Part shown: positions 11,753 through 22,608 of the stretch, piece after piece | Numbering within the stretch: the first letter of the stretch is position 1 | How the letters are laid out: each line of letters begins with the position of its first letter | NCBI GenBank assembly: GCA_000231825.2 | Contig: JH720370.1 | Coordinates: 261,672-325,671 of the forward strand | DNA from: Tetrahymena elliotti 4EA | Lineage: Eukaryota > Ciliophora > Oligohymenophorea > Hymenostomatida > Tetrahymenidae | Reading direction: 5' to 3' | Length of the DNA: 64,000 nucleotides | Position numbers and translations under genes: made by a program | Notes under the pieces: model-generated | Told to the model about the DNA's origin: nothing | The model's input: the letters and a program-made list of their open reading frames with translations, nothing else | Database searches by the model: none

Positions 11753-12448
11753 TCATGTTTAGTTTTCAATCTGTGTAGAATAATTATTAATATCAGAGTT
11801 GTATTGTTAAGAATAAACCTAACTCTTAATTTTGTCATCCAGTAAATATCCTTTTGCTGTCTACTCAAGTATTTTCTTAAATAATTTTTGTATCGATGTA
11901 AGTTAGCTTACAATTTGTTAAGAATTTGTCCCTACATAAATAGATTCACTTGTATTCTTTTTTTAGATTTCTTGAGAAATATTTTGTTATAAAGTTTCTA
12001 GCTAATTTTTGATTTGATTTAATTGCTAATTTATCTATTCAAGATCATAGTTTAAAAGGTTTTCTTAGCTATTCCTTCTCTGTTCAATAAAAGAGATAGT
12101 AATTCTACTATCATCGTTGGAGTAATATGAATAATTATATGGCTAAGTAAGCAAAGAAAATTTTGAGGTAATTTAACTTAATTCATATAAATATTTATTA
12201 TTTTATTCACTTTTTTACAAAATTTCTGCAACTTTTTCTATGTTAAAATTATCGTATTGAGATTGAATTAAATGATCTGTGTTATAACTATTATCTTAGC
12301 ATCTTACTTGAATATATTTAGCTAACTCTAGAAATTTTTCTAATACCTATTTTGTGTATGTGGTAACCGCTTAGTTGATATCTTCATCAACATCTTTTAA
12401 TTAATTTTTTTAATTGAATATTTAATTGTATAAGCGATTCTACCTCAT
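11753..12448 (-). CDS. Gln-rich coiled-coil protein, unrecognised
   Basis: One exon, 231 residues, ATG at 12448, TGA at 11753-11755. The whole protein is helical and Gln/Asn-rich. Residues about 10-100 and 125-225 look like coiled coil, for example NYDLEQINQQLNQIKNQLE, with a short Ser/Tyr-rich spacer (PYNYSYYSNDDS) between. There is no signal peptide or membrane span. The shape would fit a small kinetochore, SNARE-tether or nucleoporin-type subunit, but that is only shape. It is transcribed divergently from the E2F gene across 344 bp, so the two may share promoter elements. Confidence 0.7.
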
Positions 12449-12792
12449 TTTAGCTTCTCTTTTAATTTATTTATTTATTTTTATATTATTATAAATAACA
12501 GGGGGTATTTATTATTTTCAAAAGCTAATTGTTAAATAATTTATTGTATAATATATAGAGATTGACCAATATTTTTTGGTTCAGAATCTTTTATTTACAC
12601 CTACCTCTTGTGATTATTCATTGAATAAAAATATATGTCTCTAATAGTTGATAGGTTTTTCACTGACTTAAAATCAGCAAGATTTAGAAATTAATTTTTA
12701 ATAAATTAGCTTAACTATGCTACTAAAAGATTAATAATTACATAAAAATTTATTCTTAGCTAAATAAATTCTTTTAAAAAATTAGAAATAAA
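12449..12792. promoter_or_regulatory. Bidirectional promoter region
   Basis: 344 bp between the start codons of the coiled-coil gene (-) and the E2F gene (+). I find no canonical E2F site (TTTSGCGC) in it. It is AT-rich throughout, with one GC patch (cagggggt near 12501). Confidence 0.4.
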
Positions 12793-13878
12793 ATGGTTGA
12801 TACAATAAGCAATAAAAGTTAGCTTTCAATAAATGAATAATACTATAATCTTAGTCATGACTAATACAATCAAAATGTTTATGGATAAAAGCAGGGAAGA
12901 AATGACTTAGAATAAAATAATTAACCAAAAAAATTTGTCAAATATGATACTAGATAAGCTCTATCTGAAAAAAAAGCATTTTTCGAATATCACTAATCAA
13001 AGAAAGATTTAAATTATAATCACGGAAAGAATAGAACAAATTTCTTTGAAACTAATGTAAGCAATAAAGAAAATTTGAAAAGATAAGATAATTCTCTAAG
13101 TATTCTCACAAGAAGATTTATGAAATAAATTCGATCTGAGCCAAACTAAACCATTGATTTAAACTAAGTTTCTACAACTTTAGGAGTCCAGAAGAGGAGA
13201 ATATATGACATCACAAATGTTTTAGAGGGTAACTTTATTTCATTGAATAGTCAAAAGATCTTATTTTAAAATAAATAAATGTATTTTTTAAAGTAATTTT
13301 TAAACGTTATAGGTATTAATTATGTCAAAAAAGTATCTAAAAATAAATTAAAATGGATAGGGCCTCACTAATAAGAAGGTAAAGATAACAGAATTATAGC
13401 TGAATTAGAGCAATTAACAACAGAAGAGATGCTTTTAGATAGAGTAATCGGTGAGTTTTAAGATAAGATAAAAAATTTGAAAAAATAATAAGAGTATTTT
13501 TGCTACTTTGATTGTCGGGATATTTAATAACTAGGTAAAATTTAGAAAAGAAATGAAAAAACTATAATAATATAGGCTCCAAAGAAAAGTATTATTTAGA
13601 TCAAAGATTTTCATAGAGACGTGAAATAAAATATTGAAATTTAAAAAAACGATGATTAATTATTTGAAAGTGTTAAAAATATAAATATTAACTCTAGATA
13701 AGGGACATCAGAGAATACGAAAAAAGGGTAGTCATAAAGTGAAAATAATTCAATCAAAGTGTTTCAAGTTAATCAGATTTCATCAGTTAATTATAAGAGA
13801 AAATAACAAATAAGTGAATATGATTAAATGCAGGATATTAATTTACAAGATTAAATAATAGACTAACTAAATAAATGA
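12793..13878 (+). CDS. E2F-family transcription factor
   Basis: Two exons (12793-13228, 13313-13878) around an 84-nt intron that splits the Gly codon of LEG; 333 residues. Residues about 101-165 are the E2F winged helix: SLSILTRRFMKQI, then GVQKRRIYDITNVLEGI (the DNA-contact motif RRIYDI at 135-140), then KNKLKWIG. RRIYDITNVLEGI separates E2F from DP, which carries a different RRVYD-type sequence. A leucine-rich dimerisation coil follows (EELTTEEM..LLDRVIGEF region). Next comes a marked-box-like part ending in TIIIQAPKKSIIQI, as in E2F coiled-coil/marked-box domains. The C-terminus is Asn/Gln/Ser-rich with no obvious Rb-binding motif. It likely acts in the nucleus with DP at G1/S or meiotic genes. 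Confidence 0.9.
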
Positions 13879-14076
13879 TGGGAGATAAATCGGAATACTT
13901 AATTGAAATATTTTTGACTTTAATTCTTTCATAATTATTCCTGTTTTGTTTTGTTTTGTTTTTCAGTTTAAGCTTGTGTAAATCATATCTAGCATATTTA
14001 TTCTCTTAAATTAATTAATTTTTCAAATCTCTTCATAAAATGTAACGCACTTTTGATATCAAGAATATTCATACAT

Positions 14077-16527
14077 TCATTTTTGCTCTTATCCACAAAA
14101 AGATCTGTAAGAGTTACTAAATGACTGTCTTGAATATCCATTTTCATCAAGGCGATTAAATTCAGTTTCAATAATATATTAGAATGCTGCTTCTAAAGTT
14201 TACAGGTAGTAACCAGCTTTGTCGCTATATTCAGTATTTTTAGTAATGAAAGATCTGACTAGAGTGATATCATGGATAATCTAATATTGCTATGATTTAG
14301 CTAAAATATAAACAGTAATATCCATCAGATCTTCAGGTCCTATCTTAACTTTTTCATTTGAGTTATTTTGATGATAAAATTTATGAATGCATTTTTGAAT
14401 GCTATCAAACGTCTTTAATATTAACCTCAGTTTACCTATTGGCTTCTTTTCAATCAAGACTTACTTAAGAGAGTTAATGCATAGATCAAAAGGAGTTTAT
14501 ATTATTTAATTATTTTCATTGATCTCATCTAAAATTATTTCTTTTTCTATGAGCTTATTTTCTATATTAGTTATTTCTTATTAAATATTTCTTTATATGT
14601 TTTTAGCTCCTCTTAAGTCTGTTTAATCAGATGCGCTAATGGATTTTTCAAATGTATTATTATTGTTTATCATCTATTAATCTTTATTTTATTTTGCTTC
14701 TTCATCATCTTATTGCTCCTTACAAATCTCTGGGTTTGTCTCTTGAGAGTAACCTTCTTCTTCTTGAACAATATCTTTTGGAGATGTAAATTCTTAAGAG
14801 AAATACTTGCTTTCTTATTCCTCTAATAAAACAGGAAGAAAATGTCCCTACCTAATTTTTAATTACTAAGACCTTTCTTTTTCTGATTTTCTATCTTAAA
14901 TTTCTTTTAATTTCATTAATGAATAATCTAAATTAGATAGAGTCGATTAACTATTTAAATCTTAATTTCTAGAGCTTTGGGAACAATCTGATATTCTCCT
15001 ATTATTCTAATTGTTCTATTCTTATTCATTTTCTTAATGCTCTTCTTAATTTTCTTATACTTCTTCAATCCTTTAATTTTTTTATTAATTTCTCTTATTA
15101 TACTCCTATTATTATAACTCTTCAATTTACTACTTTTAAACTCTTAGTTTCTTCTGATACTATTTGAATATGTAAGCTATTGTCAAGTTATTCAAACAAA
15201 ATTGATCTTTCACTTTATAGAATTAAGGCTCTTTATTTTTTAATGGTTCAAATTTTTATTTGTATTTTTAAAACTAATTAGTCATAGCTTTTATAGATAT
15301 TTCATACTAGCAGATAAACACACTGAGAGACTTATTGACTTCAAAATCAAAAATTACATTTACAACATAATTCCATAAAACATCATCAATAAATAGCTTT
15401 GAATTTTCAAATTTTTCTGTTATGAATGGAATACTGTAGTAGTTTTTTAATAGATTTCTAAAAATTGTAATAAAAATTTTCAATTCTTAATACAATCTAT
15501 CTACATCCTCCTCTGTGTAATCGCTGTCATCTGAATTTCTCACTATTTGAATTCCTTTAGGAGAATCTTTTTAATCATAATACTAATGAATTAATGAGAC
15601 GGAATCTCCTTTGAGCTGATTTCTTGTGGGATTGGGATTTGAATCTCTTTAGATGCACCCGTTTTCATAATTTTATAAATTATTTTTCTTTTTGAGTTAG
15701 CTGCTGTTAGATTTATTTGATTGACTTAGCTTTGATAGAAGAGCAAAGCTATTATTTTCCGAAGTTTTATTTTAACTAAACCATATCTCAGTAAATACTT
15801 GAACAAAGAATCTCATTACTTTATTCAACCAGTTCTTTCTATTTTAATATATCTAATTTGTAAAAAACTGAGTAACCTTTTAGTAAAATGCAATTTAGTT
15901 CATAATCTTATATTGGAAATCAATCTAACCAAATAATATTTCTTTTTGCTACTCCTTGCTAAGCTATGCCATATAATTGTTAAATTATTTCTAACTACTG
16001 ACTTAACCTTATAAGAGTATTTGTGATGAATTTGGACCTTGATTGATCGAATTCATATTAGAATTCAATGAATTTGTGCTTTCGGTTTAATATCTTTTAA
16101 TAGAGCTTGATTTTTAGTGCTATGATGGGTGGTGACTTATAGAACCTTAACAATTTTACATAATTAAATCTATTTTCCCAAAAACCTGCTCCATTTCTTC
16201 ATCAAATATTTCATTATTATTTTTTATAAATGTGTTTATCAACTTTTAATTCATATCTCTTATTTTAGAAACTTCTTCCACAGACATTTATTGCTCTGAA
16301 AGATTATATTAACTCTCAGATTAGGACAATTTTTGTCTATCAAGATAATCCCATTTATCTCTACCTTTTATTCCATCTACATTATCTGTTTTCAAAACAG
16401 TTTAAGATTGCTTCTATAAATCTTGTTAAACTTGCTTTCTTTCTTCAGGAACCAATACAGATTCTTAAAATTATATGAATTCTTTATTTTCATTTCTAGG
16501 TTTTCTATAATTTATAAGCCAATCCAT
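14077..16527 (-). CDS. VPS9-domain protein (Rab5-type GEF)
   Basis: One exon, 816 residues, ATG at 16527, TGA at 14077-14079, only 198 nt from the converging E2F stop. Residues about 678-785 fit a VPS9 domain: PIGKLRLILKTFDSI, then IGPEDLMDITVYIL, then AGYYLQTLEAAFQYI. The Asp of GPED (about 733) and Tyr of AGYY (about 773) correspond to the catalytic pair in Rabex-5. VPS9 proteins load GTP on Rab5/Rab21-class GTPases on early endosomes. Residues about 440-510 form a Gln/Glu coiled coil, and the N-terminal half is Ser/Asn-rich with helical stretches. No zinc finger, RIN or ankyrin partner domain is visible, so recruitment is probably through the N-terminal region. The unusual length comes from low-complexity linkers. 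Confidence 0.85.
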
Positions 16528-16626
16528 CTTTATTTCCTACTCTATATTTTCTTTTTTTTATAAAAAAAATAAATTTTATTCTTCATTCATTTCAAATAAT
16601 TTGAAAGCAGAGCTAAATTTTCTACT

Positions 16627-17326
16627 TCAAAAAATAAATTCAAACTAAATATTAAAACAAGTAATTTTAATAGACTTCTCTTTGAACGTAAATTATTAAT
16701 AATATTATCTAAGTAAAAAGTAGATTTTTTAGCTAATTTATTTTAAATATAATAAGAGAAATTATTAAGTAAAAGACTTACTTAGCTTTATAAAGAAGTG
16801 ATCTTAATCACATTTTTACTGAAATTTTAATTCAACAATTGAAGACTCTGAGACTAATACTTGCTTTAAAGAGTTCTCCATTGCTTTAGCCCAATATAAC
16901 TCCCTGCCTTAAAGTATTTAAGATGCCTAATTTAAATCCATAATAAGCTAATCATACCATGCTACCTATAAGTAAAAACAAATAAAATTTTAGAAATATA
17001 TTGTCTTCATGAATATATTTATTGATTAATGGAAAAATATCATTTTTAAGTCAGTCAAGCTTGAACTAAATATAAATATTTTAAACAATTACTTATTTTT
17101 AGAAATCGTTTTGCAGCAAGCTTTTCCTTCTCCCAGGAATGCAAAGAAATCCTCCCCTTTCTTATTCTTGTATATCACTTTATCTTTATTAACTTTAATA
17201 AGATATCCTCTACTCTTCATATATATTCTTCAAATATTTCTATTATTGTTCTTCCAATTTTTAGAATTTTTTATTTAACTACTATTTCTTTAACTACAAA
17301 TCACTTTTAGATGCGGCCTAACCCAT
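16627..17326 (-). CDS. Small, possibly N-myristoylated coiled-coil protein
   Basis: Exon 1 is 17326-17093 (78 residues). A 127-nt intron (16966-17092, phase 0) follows, then exon 2 from 16965. The start MGQAASKS fits an N-myristoylation signal (Gly2, Ser6-like). Residues about 10-60 are charged and Gln-rich coiled coil, followed by GGFLCIPGRRKS with a possible palmitoylation Cys. Exon 2 opens VAWYDQLIMDLNQASQILQGRELYWAKAMENSL, which is convincingly coding. The C-terminus is uncertain: the frame runs to TGA at 16627-16629, but the last 45 codons are AT-rich, and a GTAAGT donor near 16782 could splice to a stop at 16640. It would then end only about 100 nt before the VPS9 gene. A membrane-attached adaptor is the likeliest role; the family is unknown. 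Confidence 0.6.
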
Positions 17327-17364
17327 ACCAACTTCAATTTACAGTTTGTTCCTTTTTATTTTAT

Positions 17365-17892
17365 TCAAGCTATTATATGACTTTCAATTAAATTGATTGC
17401 CCTTTCAATTTAAAGTATTCTCCACTGGCTTTACAGCAAACTATGTTAAAAAAATGCCTACCTAAATATAATTTCTTAATTTATTATTAAGTATAAATAC
17501 TGAATAAATTAAGCAATTCTTTGATTAAAAATAATTAAATAAACATCACAAATTTCTTTCAGCCTTAATAAATTAAATCAACTTTTAATTATTTTAATAA
17601 GCTATTAAGAATAGATTTTTCAAGCACCTTAAGAATAAATAATTAATATTACAAAATAAATACTCGTATCGAGCAGCATAAATACTTATAAAATATCTTT
17701 TACAATTTGCATTATTTTAAAAATATCTATTTATTGATGCTATTTAAAATAATCTAAGCATCTCAAGAAGATATTTCTTTTACAAATAAGTATTCAATTA
17801 GCTTTCTGTAAATTAAAAATTGAAGATGTGTTTACTTACATTTAATTTGTGGCATTGAAGAACTTAGAATAGGCTAATTCTAATTCATTCAT
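17365..17892 (-). CDS. Candidate tiny spliced ORF or 5' leader of the next gene
   Basis: Exon 17892-17840 reads MNELELAYSKFFNATNQ with GC-rich third positions and ends at GTAAGT. An acceptor at 17441-17442 would join it in frame to 17440-17365 (LLQSQWRILQIERAINL...), giving about 42 residues and a TGA. The stop lies only 39 nt before the ATG of the MGQAASK gene on the same strand. It may therefore be an upstream ORF in that gene's leader rather than a separate gene. Confidence 0.3.
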
Positions 17893-19917
17893 TTTTTTGT
17901 AATTTAGACAATCAAAGTTGATATGATTAAAACTGAATAACTTATTTAAAATATTTATAAGCATAAGTTTAATCAAAATATTATGAAAATATTTTAAATA
18001 AAAGATTGGAGAAAATGTTAACAAATAGAGTTTTTATTATTTTATTTCATTACCAAAGTTATTGTAAAATAAGGAGACCAAATCATATCTTTTCTCAAAA
18101 AATAATAAAATTAATATTTATTACTTACTACTATGAAAGTAAAAATATCTCTGATAAAAAGAAATCTGATATATAAATTTAAGATTTAAATATTATGATT
18201 GATAATAAGTTAAATCAGTTAAAATAAAGACCAAAGTATAAATTTGTTAAATAACTTTCCATTTCAATAAAATTTTTTACCAAAAAAGTAATAATAAAAA
18301 TTCACATCCCAATCAAAATTTTAATTGTAAAAAGAATGAGAATATGTTAAATAAATACCAAAATTTTTAATCATTATTTCATTCCAAAATTTCTGAAAAA
18401 ATAACTTTTAATTTATTTAATTAATCTTTTGAATGAGCAATTAAATAAAAAACTAAAGATTAAACAAATAATGATAAAATTTTATTAAAGAAGAGATTTT
18501 GCTAAAACTAGTCAAGAAATAATAGAATGAAAAATTATTAAAAGATAAAGGAAATCGAAAACTATTAAAAAAACAATTAGGTAGGGTAAGTGAGTAAAAA
18601 ACAAAATAGTTAATGATTAAAAATAAGAAAAGCATTAATTACTTATTAATTTTTTTTTTTTATTATTCTTTGAAGATTTTATTTCATTTAATTATTTTTT
18701 GTATAATTTTATTTTAATTTTTAATAAAAAAATATTTACTCTTCAAAATTACTTTCCAAAAGAAGAATTCATACATTTTATCTCTTGATCTTTTTATTTG
18801 AAATGATTCGTTTCATCTTTTTATTTCTTGTAAGTCAAAAATTTCAAATAGACTTGGTCTTTTATTTTTATGTTGCAAACTAATTAATTAAATTAAAATT
18901 TAGAAATATTTTTAATGCTAAATTTTTTTTCTTATAAATTTATATGATTATTTTATTATTGGTCATAGACATAGGAATACCATTTATATAGTTATTTAAT
19001 AGTTTATTTAATTACTTGCTCCAATCTTGCACCCTTATTTCTTTAAATTTATCTTTTTGATTAATAGGTATTTAGAAAAAAATCTAATTAATTTAAATCT
19101 TTTCCTTTTGGTTTTTAGGCTTAAGTAGAAGTTAATGTTACAATTTTTTTAACATACATAAAAATAATAATTATTTTTATGAAATTAATTTCAAACATTT
19201 TTATTTTTCAACAAGCTTTATGACAGACAGCTTGAAAATTTACTGTTTTTGATTTGTATAAAATTAGAGGTCAAATATCCAAAAAATAGATTAAAATTTT
19301 TTTGATATTGTAATAATCACTCAAAAAATCAAAATTTGATATGTTTTAGATAAAAAAATTAGTTCTATAAGAAAAATCAATATGTACTTAAGTAAATGAA
19401 ATTATTAATTTATTTATTCAATACAAGATCAATTGAAGATAAATAATACTTGGGTAATAGCTTTTCTTTGCACTTAAATATTGAATTTCAAATAAGTGAT
19501 TAATTTAATGTTTAATAAGAATAACTACAAAAATAAAATCTAATTCTATTAATCTCTTTTCTATTTAAACACAAAAAAAGTATTCAAATCATTTTACCAT
19601 TTTTTACGATAGTTCATTTCTATGTGACCCCATTTTAAAAGATTTATTTAGCCTTTTAGGTTTGAAGTATGATAGCATTCTGGTCTAGACTAGGAATAAT
19701 TTTAAATTTACTTTGACATCTGATTAAACCTTATAAGGAAATTTGATAGCTAAGAAACCATGAGTAAATTATTTTGTTCTATCTAAAAATTAGGAGATTC
19801 TATTAAATGTTTACAATGCAATCTTTTTCTTCAAATGCTCAAAGAAATTTAGAAAAAATATAAATATTAATAATTATTCCAAAAATTAAAGAAATCAAAA
19901 AAAGCCAAAAAAAATAA
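17893..19917. other. Intergenic region, left unit of a tandem duplication at its end
   Basis: Two kilobases of AT-rich DNA. Nothing gene-like to about 19190; from there on it is the upstream part of the duplicated unit described below. Confidence 0.5.
19729..19738 (+). promoter_or_regulatory. CArG-like box CCTTATAAGG
   Basis: A perfect CC(A/T)6GG palindrome 189 bp before the ATG at 19918. It is conserved in the paralog's promoter at nearly the same distance, while the surrounding bases have drifted. MADS-box (SRF/MEF2-type) factors bind this sequence in other eukaryotes; use here is inferred. Confidence 0.45.
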
Positions 19918-20154
19918 ATGAATACTAAAATCATCTTACTTTTAATCGCTGTTGTATTTGCCTGCTTTACTCGTGCTGACTTAGATTAATGCTACAAGGT
20001 TTGTGATGACCAAGTCAAGGATTGCGTTCCTGCTCGTTCTTCTCATGGACCTACTTGTGGAGATATTAAATCAAGATGTTACTATTACTGTGATAACTTT
20101 GGTCATCCTTTTGGTGAAGTATCTGCATTATTAAACAAGTCAAGAAGATTCTGA
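19918..20154 (+). CDS. Secreted six-cysteine miniprotein, copy A
   Basis: One exon, 78 residues. MNTKIILLLIAVVFACFTRA is a signal peptide with likely cleavage near residue 20. The mature part has six Cys spaced C25-x3-C29-x6-C36-x10-C47-x6-C54-x3-C58, a mirror-symmetrical pattern that suggests two helices cross-linked by disulfides. It ends in LLNKSRRF. The paralog at 22390 keeps all six Cys, the signal peptide, the FGHP motif and the NKSRRF end. The upstream CArG-like box is shared as well. I do not recognise the family. Possible roles are extracellular signal (pheromone-like), defence peptide or secretory-granule cargo; none is shown by sequence. GC-rich third positions suggest strong expression. 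Confidence 0.8.
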
Positions 20155-22389
20155 AATAAAAATAATTGATCTTAATTAGTTAAACATGATTTCATTGAAA
20201 GCTTGAATTGATTAACTATCATTTAACAATAACATGATAATTGTTTTGCATTTTTATACTTTCCGTATTACTATGAAGTAATTTTAATAAAGTTTGTCAA
20301 ATAATATTGCAATATATAATTTACGTCCACAAGTTTTGTGTAAATAATGTAAAATTAATTTCAGAAAATTGATGAAATTTGAATTGAAAGAATTCATAGT
20401 TTTTTATCTTTATTGACCTATTTATCTCAGTGCTCTTTTTATTAGTTTTCTTTTTCAACATCCATTTTATTATTTGATAAGAATCCATTTTATATATCAA
20501 AGTAGACAAATAAGATTAAAAAATTTTTTTATTGAATCAAATAATTTAGAAATAGAGGAAATTTACTTTACAATTTTCATTATTATTGAAATACTTCCTC
20601 AGAAATACTTGATTTTCTCATCAAAATGAATGAATATGATTTAATTAATTTTAAAGTAAGATAAAAGTTTTCCGAAATAAATATTATTTGTTCATATTTA
20701 AAAAGATACAAACTTTAAAATTTTGGAAAATTTTATAAAAATATTTGTAACCTAATAAATAATATTAGTCATTTGCTTTCTTGATTTATTGATTTGAGAA
20801 AAAAAGGGTTTTTTTTAATTAATTGCCACAAAAGCTAAAAAAATTCTAATTTTTATTATTTCTATAAATTAATGTTTATATCAGAATCAAAAGTATAATA
20901 TGAGTATTTATACTTGGATATGCCTTTGGCATTGTAGTAGACTCATTGGTTTATATTTTTTGAGATATAACATAAAATATATATTTCGATGTGATAAGAT
21001 ATGTTTTTGATTTTTTTTATCTAAATTTAATATTTTGAGTTGTTATTAAAATTTGCTAATATAGTGCATATCATGATTATAAAAAGTTACATACCACCCC
21101 ATTTAAGTTTTATATTAGTTTTAAATTAGGAGTTGCACAATCAGAAGTGTAAAATAATTAACTCATTTCTTTTGTTAGTGAAAAATGGTTTTTTAGATCA
21201 TTTTTAATTTCTCATCTTCTACTTCAAAGTAGGTACATTATGATTTTATAATTTAATTCACAAATTAAAATGAGTTGGTTATAAATTTTTACTTGTCAAC
21301 AAGGTTTAATTATCAAATATTAGAGCTTGAGATGATATACATGTTCTTTATTTTTCATTCTAAAATTTCCATACATAGAGCTCTGTCATATACATTACAA
21401 CCGCTCTTTTGATGGCTTTTCTGCCTGGTAATTTTATGAGAAAATCTGAAAATAGATCTTAAAAACCAGCAGCTTCTGATCAAAATTAGAAAAATTGCAT
21501 ATATTATTTAGTAATTTTTTTTAATTTGATTAATATGATAAAAGTAAAAAATATTTTGGCTAAACAAAATTAATAAAAAAGCTTAAAATATATTTTAAAG
21601 CGAGGAACAGCAACAAATTAATTAATAATTTTTCTTTTTTGGTGTTTAAGTCATAGTAAAAAAAATAATTTCTTATGTCTATTCATCGTAAATAGTAAGA
21701 GTACATAATTATTTATTTTATAATCAATCAATCTAAAATGTAAAAAGCGATTCAAATTATTTTAATAAAAGAAATTTTTAGATTTGCTTTCTTTCTACAA
21801 GCTTTACAGCAGCTCTAAAATTTATTCTTTTACATAAATATAAATTAGATGTGAAATCGATAAAAAATAAATTAATATATTCAGAGTCATAATAACTCAA
21901 AAAATCAAAGATTTATTAAGACTTGATATTTTTTAAATAGAAAAATTAGTCTTTGGAGAAAAATTAATATTCATTTATAAAAATAATATGAATTAATCAC
22001 TTTTACAATGGAAGGTTAAATAATCTAAAATTATATGGTCAGTAGCTTTGCTTTATCTTTAGCTCGTGAACATCTATTAAATGTATAATTAAACTTTAAA
22101 TCTGAATATTTTTATAAAAATAAAATCTAATCCTATTTCTCTCTTTTCTATTTAAATCTTATTTTAAATTAATAAAAGATTTAATTTACTTTGGCGTCTG
22201 GCTAAACCTTATAAGGAAATTAGATCACTCAGAAACCAAAAATAGTTTTTCTATCTACAAATTTGGAAATCCAATCAAAAATTTACAATACTATCTTTGC
22301 ATTCAAATTCAAATGCAAAAAAAAATTATAAAAAATATTAATAGTAATAATAATTCCGAATATTAAAGAAAGAAAAAAAACCAAAAAAA
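20155..22389. other. Spacer between the duplicated secreted-protein genes
   Basis: Includes the 3' flank of copy A, a unique central part, and the 5' flank of copy B from about 21590. A frame from about 21437 to 22400 lacks TGA but has non-coding texture and low complexity. No third copy or remnant found. Confidence 0.5.
22207..22216 (+). promoter_or_regulatory. CArG-like box CCTTATAAGG
   Basis: Same 10-bp palindrome as at 19729, here 183 bp before the ATG at 22390. The flank aaaccttataaggaaatt is identical in both copies. Confidence 0.45.
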
Positions 22390-22608
22390 ATGAATACTAA
22401 AATCCTCTTACTTTTAATGGCTGTTGTATTTGCATGCTTTGCAAGTGCTGACTTATAAGAATGCTATGAGATATGTGAATACCAAGTCAATGGTTGTAAT
22501 ACATAACGTTGCAGTGATATTTTAGCTAGATGCTACTATTTCTGTGATACCTTTGGTCATCCTTATGGTTATCTCTCCGATTAGTTAAACAAATCAAGAA
22601 GATTCTGA
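22390..22608 (+). CDS. Secreted six-cysteine miniprotein, copy B
   Basis: One exon, 72 residues, paralog of the gene at 19918. Signal peptide MNTKILLLLMAVVFACFASA. Mature Cys at 25, 29, 36, 41, 48 and 52, i.e. C-x3-C-x6-C-x4-C-x6-C-x3-C. The central loop is six residues shorter than in copy A, while both outer C-x6-C-x3-C arms are preserved. Conserved around them are ARCYY-C, FGHP-G and the C-terminal LNKSRRF. The mature mid-region differs far more than the signal peptide and ends, which would fit fast divergence of the exposed loop. Confidence 0.8.

Noticed and set aside
21437..22400. Nearly 1 kb frame without TGA between the miniprotein genes
   Set aside because: TGA is rare in such AT-rich DNA; the translation is low-complexity and overlaps duplicated promoter sequence.
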